In this document: positions 1 through 6,593 of the stretch, piece after piece
Numbering within the stretch: position 1 is the stretch's first letter
Layout of the letters: each line of letters begins with the position of its first letter
Source: JAADHY01 sp964428935
Lineage (GTDB): Bacteria > Planctomycetota > Planctomycetia > Planctomycetales > Planctomycetaceae
Reading direction: 5' to 3'
NCBI GenBank assembly: GCA_964428935.1
Contig: CAYSAG010000195.1
Coordinates: 1 to 9,903, forward strand
Length of the DNA: 9,903 nt
Notes under the pieces: generated by a model
Database searches by the model: none
The model's input: the letters and a program-made list of their open reading frames with translations, nothing else
Told to the model about the DNA's origin: nothing
Made by a program: the position numbers and the translations under genes

Positions 1-273
1 CTCAGCTTGCCGCAGGGCGCCGGACCGAGCCGGTGGCTTCGTCAGCTTGGGCCACTCGGCCTGCCGGCGGCGAGCCGGGCGGGCCGTCGTGTCCGTGCGC
101 GGCCGCGCCTGTGTCGGGCCAACTGGCGGACGCCGCTCGGGCTGGTTTCGCGCTCGACGCCGAGCCCGCCTGCGACGCTTCCGCGACCGACGGTGGAGCG
201 GCCAAGGTTTGAACGGCCGGCTCTGGAACAGCCAACGCTCAAACACCCAACGTTTTCGAGACCCAGTCATTGA
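1..273 (+). CDS. Possible C-terminal end of an unknown protein with Pro-rich pentapeptide tail (partial at left edge)
   Basis: The frame is open from the left edge to TGA at 271-273 (90 codons visible) and ends 18 bases before the ribonuclease D gene, a spacing typical of one transcript. The first 60 or so codons are Arg/Pro-rich with strong G/C preference at third positions. The last part is a fivefold pentapeptide repeat (PTVER, PRFER, PALEQ, PTLKH, PTFSR) followed by PSH. The conserved Pro uses both CCG and CCA and the conserved Glu both GAG and GAA, which suggests selection on the protein in this frame. I recognise no family. The opposite strand also has an open Ala-rich frame here, so the region may equally be non-coding GC-rich DNA. 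The beginning lies outside the window. Confidence 0.35.
   Translation, partial: LSLPQGAGPSRWLRQLGPLGLPAASRAGRRVRARPRLCRANWRTPLGLVSRSTPSPPATLPRPTVERPRFERPALEQPTLKHPTFSRPSH
187..270. repeat. Degenerate 15-bp tandem repeat (five units plus a partial)
   Basis: Units lie at 187-201, 202-216, 217-231, 232-246 and 247-261, with a partial unit at 262-270. Each unit starts with CC(A/G) and, read in the frame ending at 273, encodes P-x-hydrophobic-(E/K/S)-(R/Q/H). Nucleotide identity between units is modest while the encoded pattern is clearer, as expected of an old coding repeat. Confidence 0.6.
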
Positions 274-291
274 CAACGAGTCGCAGCCACG

Positions 292-1503
292 ATGAGTAGC
301 CTGCTGATTACCGACCAAGTGGAGTTTGAGGACCTCTGTCTGGAGATCCGCCAAGCCGGGGAAGTGGGCTTCGACACCGAGTTCGTTTCGGACACGTCGT
401 ACCGTCCCCACTTGTGTCTTTTGCAGTTCGCGGTAGGGGACCGCTGTGTGGCCGTCGACCCGCTCCACGTGCACGACTTGGGCAGTTGGTGGAGCATCAT
501 GGCGGACCGGAAAACGCGGGTGGTCGTCCACGCCGCTCGCGAGGAAGTTCGGTTTTGCCTGCGTCTGGGCGGCGTGCGGCCGCACCGTCTGGTGGACGTG
601 CAAGTCGCCGAGGGGCTGAGAAGCCGCGCCTACCCGTTGAGCTACCAGAACTTGGTGGCGAGGGTCCTGGGCAAGCGTCTGTCGGGCAAGGAGACGCGGA
701 GCGACTGGACCCGCCGTCCCCTTTCCGACTCGCAGCTCCGTTACGCCCTGGAAGACGTTCGCTACGTCCTGCCGGTCTGGCACGCTCAGCAACGTGAGCT
801 CGAACAAATGCGGCGAACCCACTGGGCTGAGTCGGAGTTCGAGCGGCTGGTGAACGAGGTCGTGGACGAATTCGGGCCGGACAGTTGGCGACGAGTGGCC
901 GGCATTCACCGGCTGGAGCCGCGCGAGCTGGCGGTGGCCCGTGAGCTGGTCCGGTGGCGGGAAGCGACGGCCGAGAGGCTGGACCGCCCGGCCCGCCGAC
1001 TCTTGCGCGACGACCTGCTGGTCGAGCTGGCTCGACGCCGCCCCCGCACGTCCCGAGAAGTCCTGGCGACCCGAGGTGTTCGCCAGGCCGGCCTGCGAAA
1101 GTACGCGCACCAAATTGTCGAGTGCGTGGAACGAGCGGAGGCGATTCCCGAGGCCGAACTGCCCGAACGGGCCGAGCGACAAACTGCGCGCGGTCACGAG
1201 GAAATGCTCGCCCGTCTGCTCGCCTTGGCGTTGGCTCAGCGCTGCGAGCAGCTGCAGGTGTCCATGACGTTGGTCGCCACGAACGACGACTTGGTTCAGT
1301 TCATTCGCTGGCACAGCGCGGGACGCACCGGCCCGACGCCGCGTTTGTGCGAGGGTTGGCGACGAGAAGTCTGCGGCGACCTGCTGACCGACATTCTGGA
1401 AGGCCGCGTCCGGTTGCGAGTGGGCGACCCGCAGTCGAAACAGCCGCTCGTGTTCGAACCGGCGGACGCGTCGGCCTCGGACCGCCCTCTCCCGGCAAGG
1501 TGA
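292..1503 (+). CDS. rnd: Ribonuclease D-like 3'-5' exonuclease with HRDC domain
   Basis: This 403-residue protein matches the ribonuclease D family, DEDDy 3'-5' exoribonucleases that trim the 3' ends of tRNA precursors and other stable RNAs in the cytoplasm. Motif I is D28-T-E30 in GFDTEFVSDTSYRPHLCLLQ. Motif II is HAAREEVRF (H80 to F88), and motif III is Y151-x3-D155 in YALEDVRYVLP. The nuclease domain covers about residues 1-170. An HRDC nucleic-acid-binding domain follows at about 205-285 (HRLEPRELAVARELVRWRE onward), then a less conserved C-terminal tail. The motif II metal-binding Asp of E. coli RNase D aligns with Glu85 here. The ATG at 292 lacks a clear Shine-Dalgarno sequence, but the family N-terminus begins close to it, so the start is credible. 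The gene may be co-transcribed with the open frame ending at 273. Confidence 0.94.
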   Translation: MSSLLITDQVEFEDLCLEIRQAGEVGFDTEFVSDTSYRPHLCLLQFAVGDRCVAVDPLHVHDLGSWWSIMADRKTRVVVHAAREEVRFCLRLGGVRPHRLVDVQVAEGLRSRAYPLSYQNLVARVLGKRLSGKETRSDWTRRPLSDSQLRYALEDVRYVLPVWHAQQRELEQMRRTHWAESEFERLVNEVVDEFGPDSWRRVAGIHRLEPRELAVARELVRWREATAERLDRPARRLLRDDLLVELARRRPRTSREVLATRGVRQAGLRKYAHQIVECVERAEAIPEAELPERAERQTARGHEEMLARLLALALAQRCEQLQVSMTLVATNDDLVQFIRWHSAGRTGPTPRLCEGWRREVCGDLLTDILEGRVRLRVGDPQSKQPLVFEPADASASDRPLPAR

Positions 1504-1560
1504 CCACCGTGTGCCGCCGTCTCTGGGAGCGTCGGGACCTGCGCGACAGGCACGTAAGCT

Positions 1561-1699
1561 GAGGGTGTGGAATTCGTCCGCGTTTTCTCGGCACTTGGGC
1601 CTCTTGAAGGCGTTGGGGCGTGCCCCGTTAGCCTCGACTTGAGACAGACGTTCGTGGCGGCCACGACGGAGCGTGGCCCTCCAATTCCCGGACACCCTC
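1561..1699. mobile_element. MITE-like non-autonomous insertion, 139 bp
   Basis: The left end GAGGGTGTGGAATT (1561-1574) and the inverted right end (reverse complement GAGGGTGTCCGGGAATT, 1683-1699) match at all 14 bases if a 3-base gap is allowed; the outermost 8 bases are perfect. The same 9-bp sequence, ACGTAAGCT, abuts both ends (1552-1560 and 1700-1708), as expected of a target-site duplication. There is no room for a transposase, so this is a MITE or a decayed remnant mobilised in trans. It sits in the convergent gap between the ribonuclease D and GH95 genes and interrupts neither. The parent transposon family is not identified. Confidence 0.75.
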
Positions 1700-1788
1700 A
1701 CGTAAGCTCTGGGTCAGCGTTCTCAGGCCGAGACTCGTCAGGCTGGAAAGCCCGACGTACTTGGTTGCGGCCAACGGCCGCGTTAGGA

Positions 1789-4158
1789 CTACGGTTGGAA
1801 CGTCAGCTCGAACGTCTGTCCGGCTCGCCCTTCAAACTCCACCACGCCGTCCGCGTCGGTCGTGAACGGCACCGGCTGTCCGTTGCAACGAACGGCGGCC
1901 ACTTCTTGGCCGCGCGGCGGTCGCACGCGTCGCTTGCCGTCGGTGAGCGTCCGGAGCAGGGCCGAGACGGCTTGGTGGTCCTTCCACCGAATCGACACCT
2001 CGACGCAACCGCGAGCTCGAAGGCCGCGGACCTGCCCTTCCGGCCAAGCCGAAGGCAGCGCCGGCAGCAAAGCAATCTCGCCCGTGTGACTTTGCAACAG
2101 CATTTCAGCAACACCGGCCGTTCCGCCGAAGTTGCCGTCGATTTGGAAGGGCGGGCAACTGTCGAACATGTTCGGCAAGGTGCTGCCGCTAATCAGCTCT
2201 TTCAGCATTTTGTAGGCGTGGTCGCCGTCCTCGAAGCGAGCCCACAGCGAAATTTTCCAAGCCTTGCTCCACCCAGTGCCCCCGTCGCCGCGGAACTGCA
2301 GCGACTTCTTGGCGGCGGCGCACAGCTTGGGCGTTCCGCGTGGAGTAATCTCGTCGCCGGGAAAGACGGCCCACAGGTGCGAAACGTGTCGGTGGTGGCC
2401 CTTCGGGTTGTCTTTGTCCTCTAGCCACTCCTGCAACTGACCGTAGCGCCCAATCTGGTTCGGCGCAATTCGGCCCACCAACGACCGGAGTTGCTGACGG
2501 AAGTCCGGGTCCACGCCGAGGATTTCCGAAGCTTGAATGCACTTGCGGAACAGGCTGCGAATGATTTGGTGGTCCATGGTCGGTCCCATGACCAGGCCGC
2601 CGTGCTCGGGCGAGTTGGACGGTCCGCTAATCAGCCAGCCCGTTTTGGGGTCCTCGACCAAGTAGTCGACGAAAAACAACGCCGCCTGCTTCATGATTGG
2701 GTAGGCCCGGTTCGCCAAGAACTCTTTGTCGCACGTAAACACGTAGTGCTCCCACAAGTGGTGGCACAGCCAAGCTCCGCCTGTGACCCAAATTCCGTGG
2801 TTGGACTTGTTGATGGGAGCGGTTCCGCGCCAAATGTCGGTGTTGTGGTGAAGGACCCAGCCACGGCAGCCGTAGTGAACTTGAGCGGTTCGCCGGCCCG
2901 TCTCCGACACGTCTTGAATCAGGTCGAACAGCGGCTCGTGACATTCCGACAAATTCGTCACCTCGGCCGGCCAGTAGTTCATTTCCAGGTTGATGTTGGT
3001 CGTCCATTTGCTCTCCCAGGGCGGGTCCAGGTTCTCGTTCCAAATGCCCTGAAGGTTGGCCGGCTGGCTGCCCGGCCGACTGCTGGAAATCAGCAGGTAG
3101 CGGCCGAATTGAAAGTAGAGCTCGACCAGTTGCGGGTCGTCCTGCTGGCCGAACCGGCGAATTCGCTCGTCCGTCGGCTGGCGGACCGCGTCGGTTTGTC
3201 CCAAGTCCAGCGACACGCGGCGGAACAACCGCTGGTAGTCGTCCAAGTGGCGGCGCCGCAGCTCGGCGAACGGTCGAGCAGCGGCTGCGTTCAGTTGGTC
3301 CAGGGTCTTTTGCTCGGGGTCGCCGCTGACGTCGTGGTAGTTTCGGTAGCTGGTGGCGGCCGTCAGCAGCACCGTAGCCGCGTCGGCTCTTTCCACGCGA
3401 ATCGAATCGCCCTCGGCCGTCACCCGCCCGCCGTCGGCTTGGACCTCAAGCCGCGAGGTGAACCGCAAGACACACCGCACGGTCTTTTTCAGACGCCGCA
3501 CGTAGTGCTCTTTCAACTGTCCTCGCAGCAGCAGGCGGTTCGGCCCTGTCGGCTGGACGGTGACGTGCGGGTGCGGGCTGGTCAGCCGCAGCGTGAACGA
3601 GACGGTTCCCGGCCGGTCTGCCTCGACCCGCACGACCAGCACCTGGTCCGGGTAGCTGCAAAAGACTTCGCGCCGGAACGTCACGCCACCGGACTGGTAA
3701 ACGACGCTCGCCACCGCGCGGTCCAAGTCCAGTTCCCGTCGGTAGCCGCTCACGTCGCTGTGGCCGAACCGCAACCACAAGTCACCGAAAGGTTGGTAGG
3801 CCATTTGCCGCAGCGGCACACTCATGAACCGCTCCATGGCCAGCTCTTCCGCCTCGCGCTGCTTCCCCTCGAACAGCAGCCGCCGCAGCTGCGGCAGAAC
3901 CTCCTTGGCGCCGGGGTGAGAGTAGTCGTGAGGCTCACCGGTCCACAGCGTGTCCTCGTTGAACTGCAGCCGCTCCTCGTCCGTCTGGCCGAAGACCATG
4001 GCTCCCAACCGTCCGTTGCCCACCGGCAGTGCCTCCACCCACTTCTCTGCCGGACGGGGGTACCACAGCACCAGCGGCCCGGCTTGGACCGCGCACCACG
4101 CCCCCCAGACCAAACCGACCGCAACGGTCACCCCCACCCAACTGCCTCGCTTCTTCAC
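1789..4158 (-). CDS. Exported GH95 glycosidase (alpha-L-fucosidase type)
   Basis: This 789-residue protein belongs to glycoside hydrolase family 95, inverting enzymes that remove terminal alpha-L-fucose (some members alpha-L-galactose) from glycans. Residues 1-26 form a signal peptide (KKRGSW, then a hydrophobic stretch ending AVQAG). The N-terminal beta domain starts at LVLWYPRPAEKWVEALPVGN and is followed by the (alpha/alpha)6 catalytic barrel and a small C-terminal beta domain. The key residues known from Bifidobacterium AfcA are present: N388 and N390 in TTNINLEMNYW, the general acid E518 in SNSPEH, and D674 in QIDGNFGG. Length is normal for the family. I chose the GTG at 4158 because AGGGGGA lies 6 bases upstream; an in-frame ATG at 4200 would add 14 residues before the signal peptide but lacks as good a site. 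No sulfatase, transporter or second glycosidase is adjacent, so the natural glycan cannot be inferred. Confidence 0.95.
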   Translation of the reverse strand: MKKRGSWVGVTVAVGLVWGAWCAVQAGPLVLWYPRPAEKWVEALPVGNGRLGAMVFGQTDEERLQFNEDTLWTGEPHDYSHPGAKEVLPQLRRLLFEGKQREAEELAMERFMSVPLRQMAYQPFGDLWLRFGHSDVSGYRRELDLDRAVASVVYQSGGVTFRREVFCSYPDQVLVVRVEADRPGTVSFTLRLTSPHPHVTVQPTGPNRLLLRGQLKEHYVRRLKKTVRCVLRFTSRLEVQADGGRVTAEGDSIRVERADAATVLLTAATSYRNYHDVSGDPEQKTLDQLNAAAARPFAELRRRHLDDYQRLFRRVSLDLGQTDAVRQPTDERIRRFGQQDDPQLVELYFQFGRYLLISSSRPGSQPANLQGIWNENLDPPWESKWTTNINLEMNYWPAEVTNLSECHEPLFDLIQDVSETGRRTAQVHYGCRGWVLHHNTDIWRGTAPINKSNHGIWVTGGAWLCHHLWEHYVFTCDKEFLANRAYPIMKQAALFFVDYLVEDPKTGWLISGPSNSPEHGGLVMGPTMDHQIIRSLFRKCIQASEILGVDPDFRQQLRSLVGRIAPNQIGRYGQLQEWLEDKDNPKGHHRHVSHLWAVFPGDEITPRGTPKLCAAAKKSLQFRGDGGTGWSKAWKISLWARFEDGDHAYKMLKELISGSTLPNMFDSCPPFQIDGNFGGTAGVAEMLLQSHTGEIALLPALPSAWPEGQVRGLRARGCVEVSIRWKDHQAVSALLRTLTDGKRRVRPPRGQEVAAVRCNGQPVPFTTDADGVVEFEGRAGQTFELTFQP

Positions 4159-4509
4159 GTGCGTTCCCCCTTTCTGTCGTCTGGACCCTGCCGTTGCCAT
4201 TTGACTGTGCTGGCCCCCAAAAACCCACGGCGAATGGAAAGTCGCGCCACAAACCCGCGGCCTCTGGAAGCCGTCGCCGACGCTTCCGGCGCACCGACGC
4301 CGCAACACACCGGCCCCACCCCTGGAGCCAACCTGCGAAATTCCAAGCCGGTTGGTAGAATGAAGCGTCGTGGCTTTCTCAGCAAGAACGACGACGCCGC
4401 CCCGTGGTTTCCGGACTTCGATTATGGAAGGCGGCTCGACTCCCCGCAACGAAGGGTCCAGTCGCATCGGCAAAGACGCGAACCGGCAAGAGCAGGTCCC
4501 ATTCGACCC
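4159..4509. other. Divergent intergenic region
   Basis: These 351 bases separate the divergently transcribed GH95 and YbaK-like genes and must hold promoters for both unless a longer transcript enters. A TAGAAT at 4356-4361 (+) resembles a -10 box but has no good -35 partner, so I do not call a promoter. The frame of the YbaK-like gene stays open upstream with a possible ATG at 4360, but that stretch (KRRGFLSKNDD onward) does not look like part of the family. No convincing repeat or RNA was seen. Confidence 0.5.
4165..4171 (-). promoter_or_regulatory. Ribosome binding site for the GH95 gene
   Basis: AGGGGGA on the minus strand ends 6 bases before the GTG at 4158. It decides the start in favour of that GTG over the upstream in-frame ATG at 4200. 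Confidence 0.65.
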
Positions 4510-5031
4510 ATGAGCAGCCATTTCGGACTTTCGCCCGAGGACGTTGCCACTCAACAAGCCGTGTTCTCTTCGATTCGACGGTGGCTCGACCAGAACGGCG
4601 TGTCGTTCCGCCACGTCCACCACCAACCGACTTTCACGTCGGAAGAGTCGGCCAGGGCTCGTGGCGAAGACCTGCGAGTGGGCGGCAAGGCGCTGCTCAT
4701 GAAAGCCGACGGCCAGTACGCTCTGTTTGTCCTGCCGGCCAACCGCCGGGTCGACTCCCAGGCCGTCCGTCGGACACTGGGCGTGCGAAAGCTGCGTTTC
4801 GCCACGCGCGAGGAACTGCACGAGTTGACCGGCTTGGTTCCCGGCTGTGTTCCGCCGTTCGGCCGCCCCATTTTGCCGTTCCCTCTGTACGTCGACGCCA
4901 CAATTGCCCAGAATGACCGAATTGCATTCAACGCCGGCTCGCTGACCGACTCAATCGTCATGAGCACCGAAGACTACTTGCGAGTCGCCTGTCCGACCCA
5001 GGTCTTCCGTTTTGCAGTAGACGACGCCTGA
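4510..5031 (+). CDS. YbaK/EbsC-type aminoacyl-tRNA deacylase-like protein
   Basis: The 173-residue product is a single-domain member of the YbaK / prolyl-tRNA-synthetase-associated editing family, cytoplasmic proteins that hydrolyse mischarged tRNAs such as Cys-tRNA(Pro) or Ala-tRNA(Pro). Family marks are HQPTFTSEESARARG (38-52), GGKALLMK with the conserved lysine K60, FVLPANRRVDSQAVRR (73-88), LGVRKLRFATREEL (90-103), the glycine/proline loop GCVPPFG (112-118) and NAGSLTDSI (141-149). The domain spans nearly the whole protein and no synthetase domain is attached, so it would act in trans. Which mischarged tRNA it edits cannot be read from the sequence. The ATG at 4510 fits the usual N-terminal length; an AGGT about 14 bases upstream is only a weak ribosome site. 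The next gene follows on the same strand after 70 bases, so they may share a transcript, although their functions look unrelated. Confidence 0.9.
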   Translation: MSSHFGLSPEDVATQQAVFSSIRRWLDQNGVSFRHVHHQPTFTSEESARARGEDLRVGGKALLMKADGQYALFVLPANRRVDSQAVRRTLGVRKLRFATREELHELTGLVPGCVPPFGRPILPFPLYVDATIAQNDRIAFNAGSLTDSIVMSTEDYLRVACPTQVFRFAVDDA

Positions 5032-5101
5032 CGGACCGAACGGAACTCACGACCCGCCCACGGCGTGGTCACCGAGAAAAACGTTGCGACGGAACTTGGC
5101 C

Positions 5102-6169
5102 ATGTCCAGCAGAAGGGACGTCGGAATCGCTTGTCTGACAGCGGTTGTGGCTGCGGCGCTCGGGGTCGCCTTGGCGGCTCGGGCAGCCGAACTGCCGGCC
5201 ACGTTGACCGAGAAGACGCAAGACCCGAAAGTCGCTTTGGCCGTCAGCAAAGCCCTGGACTACCTGGCTCGGGAGCAACGTCGTCAGGGGTTCTGGGAGG
5301 CCAACAACGGGCAGTACCGAGTGGCCATGACCGCGTTGGCTGGCACGGCCCTGCTTTGCGAAGGCTCCACCTGCACCCGAGGCAAGTACGCCGAGAACAT
5401 TCGGGCTGCCGTCAGCTACCTGGTGGAAATGTCTCAACCCTCGGGACTGATTGGTTACCGCAACGACTACCACTACACCTACGGCCACGGCTTTGCCATG
5501 TTGTTCCTGTCGCAGGTTTACGGGGAAGAGGAGGACCTGGAGCGGCGGGAGGAGCTGAAGCGGGTGCTCACGCGGGCTGTCGTCTTCAGCGCCCAGGCTC
5601 AGACCTCACGCGGCGGCTGGGGCTACGTGTCGGCCAAAGACGGCAACGACTTCGACGAAGGCTCCACCTGCGTCACTCAAGTGCAAGGACTGCGTGCCTG
5701 CCGCAACGCCGGCATTCCCGTGCCGAAGGAAGTCATTGACCGAGCCAGGCAGTACATTCACGACTGCACCACTCCGGAAGGCGGCGTGCAGTACAGCATT
5801 CGCGGCGGAGGGCCTCGGCCAGCCATTACCGCTGCGGCCATTGCCTCGCTGTTCAACGCAGGCGAGTACGAAAGCGAGAACGTGAAGAAAATGCTCGAGT
5901 TCTGTCGGCGGAACGTCTGGCCGGGCCAGTCCCGCATGCACTACTTCGGCCACTGGCACTACGCCCACTTCTACTACGCTCAAGTCATGTACCGCATTGG
6001 CGGTGAAGAGTGGAAGAAGTACTTCGACTGGATTAAGCAACAAATTCTGCCGCGGCAGTCGGCTTCGGGGGCGTGGAACGAGGGGCACATTGGCCCGGTC
6101 TACACGACGTCAATCAACGCCACCATTCTGCAGTTGGAGAAAGGGTTCTTGCCAATCTTTCAGCGGTAA
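5102..6169 (+). CDS. Exported prenyltransferase/squalene-oxidase-repeat protein, function unknown
   Basis: This 355-residue protein has a signal peptide (SSRRD, a hydrophobic stretch from about residue 7, likely cleavage after ARA at residue 28). The mature part is built of helical repeats of the prenyltransferase/squalene oxidase type. Repeat signatures sit near residues 47-85 (ALDYLAREQRRQGFWE), 98-140, 157-200 (SRGGWGYVSA), 213-252 (TTPEGGVQYSIRGGG) and 309-346 (SASGAWNEGHIGPVYTTS). This pattern forms an alpha-alpha barrel related to terpene cyclases and protein prenyltransferases. I see neither a DXDD cyclase motif nor zinc-ligand spacing typical of prenyltransferases, so catalysis is unproven. 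Similar exported proteins are common in planctomycetes and generally annotated only by this repeat. I chose the ATG at 5102; an in-frame TTG at 5084 would add six residues (MRRNLA) ahead of the signal peptide. Cysteines are scattered (C11, C86, C91, C190, C200, C222, C268) and suggest possible disulfides after export. Confidence 0.88.
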   Translation: MSSRRDVGIACLTAVVAAALGVALAARAAELPATLTEKTQDPKVALAVSKALDYLAREQRRQGFWEANNGQYRVAMTALAGTALLCEGSTCTRGKYAENIRAAVSYLVEMSQPSGLIGYRNDYHYTYGHGFAMLFLSQVYGEEEDLERREELKRVLTRAVVFSAQAQTSRGGWGYVSAKDGNDFDEGSTCVTQVQGLRACRNAGIPVPKEVIDRARQYIHDCTTPEGGVQYSIRGGGPRPAITAAAIASLFNAGEYESENVKKMLEFCRRNVWPGQSRMHYFGHWHYAHFYYAQVMYRIGGEEWKKYFDWIKQQILPRQSASGAWNEGHIGPVYTTSINATILQLEKGFLPIFQR

Positions 6170-6265
6170 AGAGCTTGCGGCCGTTCACAAGTCCAGACGG
6201 TGGCCCATGCTGTCAGCGTCGGTGACGCAGCCTCGTGGCCAGCGGTCCAAGCGTCGAGCCATTGG

Positions 6266-6388
6266 GCCCGAGGCGGGCACTTTCGGCTGGCATTGCCAAG
6301 CCGGCGGAACGCGTTAGCGTCGGGCAGTTTCGCGGCCCAGCGGAACCAGCGGCGTGCGTGACTCGCCCGAGGCTAGCGCCTTCGGCTG
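6266..6388. repeat. Two copies of a 24-bp dispersed repeat
   Basis: Copies at 6266-6289 and 6365-6388 match at 20 of 24 bases. Both begin GCCCGAGGC and end TTCGGCTG. Related wording (GCCCGAGGCGG) recurs at 6393-6403. Confidence 0.6.
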
Positions 6389-6417
6389 ACTGGCCCGAGG
6401 CGGCGGAATTCGGGACG

Positions 6418-6479
6418 CCGGACGCGAGGGACCGCGTCCCTCCGGCGCCCGGACGCGAGGGACCGCGTCCGTCCGGCGG
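6418..6479. repeat. Tandem pair of 31-bp hairpin repeats
   Basis: Units 6418-6448 and 6449-6479 differ at only 2 of 31 positions. Each contains the inverted pair GGACGC and GCGTCC separated by 8 bases, so each can form a small stem-loop. A partial third copy (GACGC to CCGTCCGG, two mismatches in the first 19 bases) lies at 6546-6570. Confidence 0.8.
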
Positions 6480-6593
6480 TTTTCGCGTTTTCGGCCAAGC
6501 TGCCCGAGGTTCACACGGCGGGCGCCGGCGAACGAGGCGGGCACCGACGCCAGAGACCGCGTCCGTCCGGGGCTTCTTCGCCCTGCTCCAGCG

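Larger units (their letters stand above)
6170..6593. other. Convergent intergenic region filled with short GC-rich repeats
   Basis: No gene is supported in these 424 bases between the 3' ends of the prenyltransferase-repeat gene and the deacetylase-like gene. The stretch contains two related 24-bp elements (6266-6289 and 6365-6388), a tandem pair of 31-bp hairpin units (6418-6479) and a third partial copy (6546-6572). Such dispersed repeats are familiar between planctomycete genes. Here they could also serve as bidirectional transcription barriers, but no U-tract terminator is visible. Confidence 0.6.

Noticed and set aside
1567..2424. 285-codon plus-strand open frame antisense to the 3' end of GH95
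   Set aside because: It crosses the MITE-like element and the GH95 C-terminus, has no recognisable domain, and is explained by GC-rich antisense bias.
2491..4509. Very long plus-strand open frame running antisense through GH95 into the YbaK-like gene
   Set aside because: It mirrors the GH95 gene, its translation is rich in Val/Gln/Arg/Pro without any family motif, and GH95 on the other strand has complete catalytic motifs. Only the part from 4510 is a real protein.
4159..4821. Upstream extension of the GH95 frame (221 more residues)
   Set aside because: It would overlap the YbaK-like gene on the other strand and place a signal peptide in the middle of the protein; the GTG at 4158 has a good ribosome site.
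6418..6479. CRISPR array
   Set aside because: The two 31-bp units are directly adjacent without spacers, and no cas gene is present.
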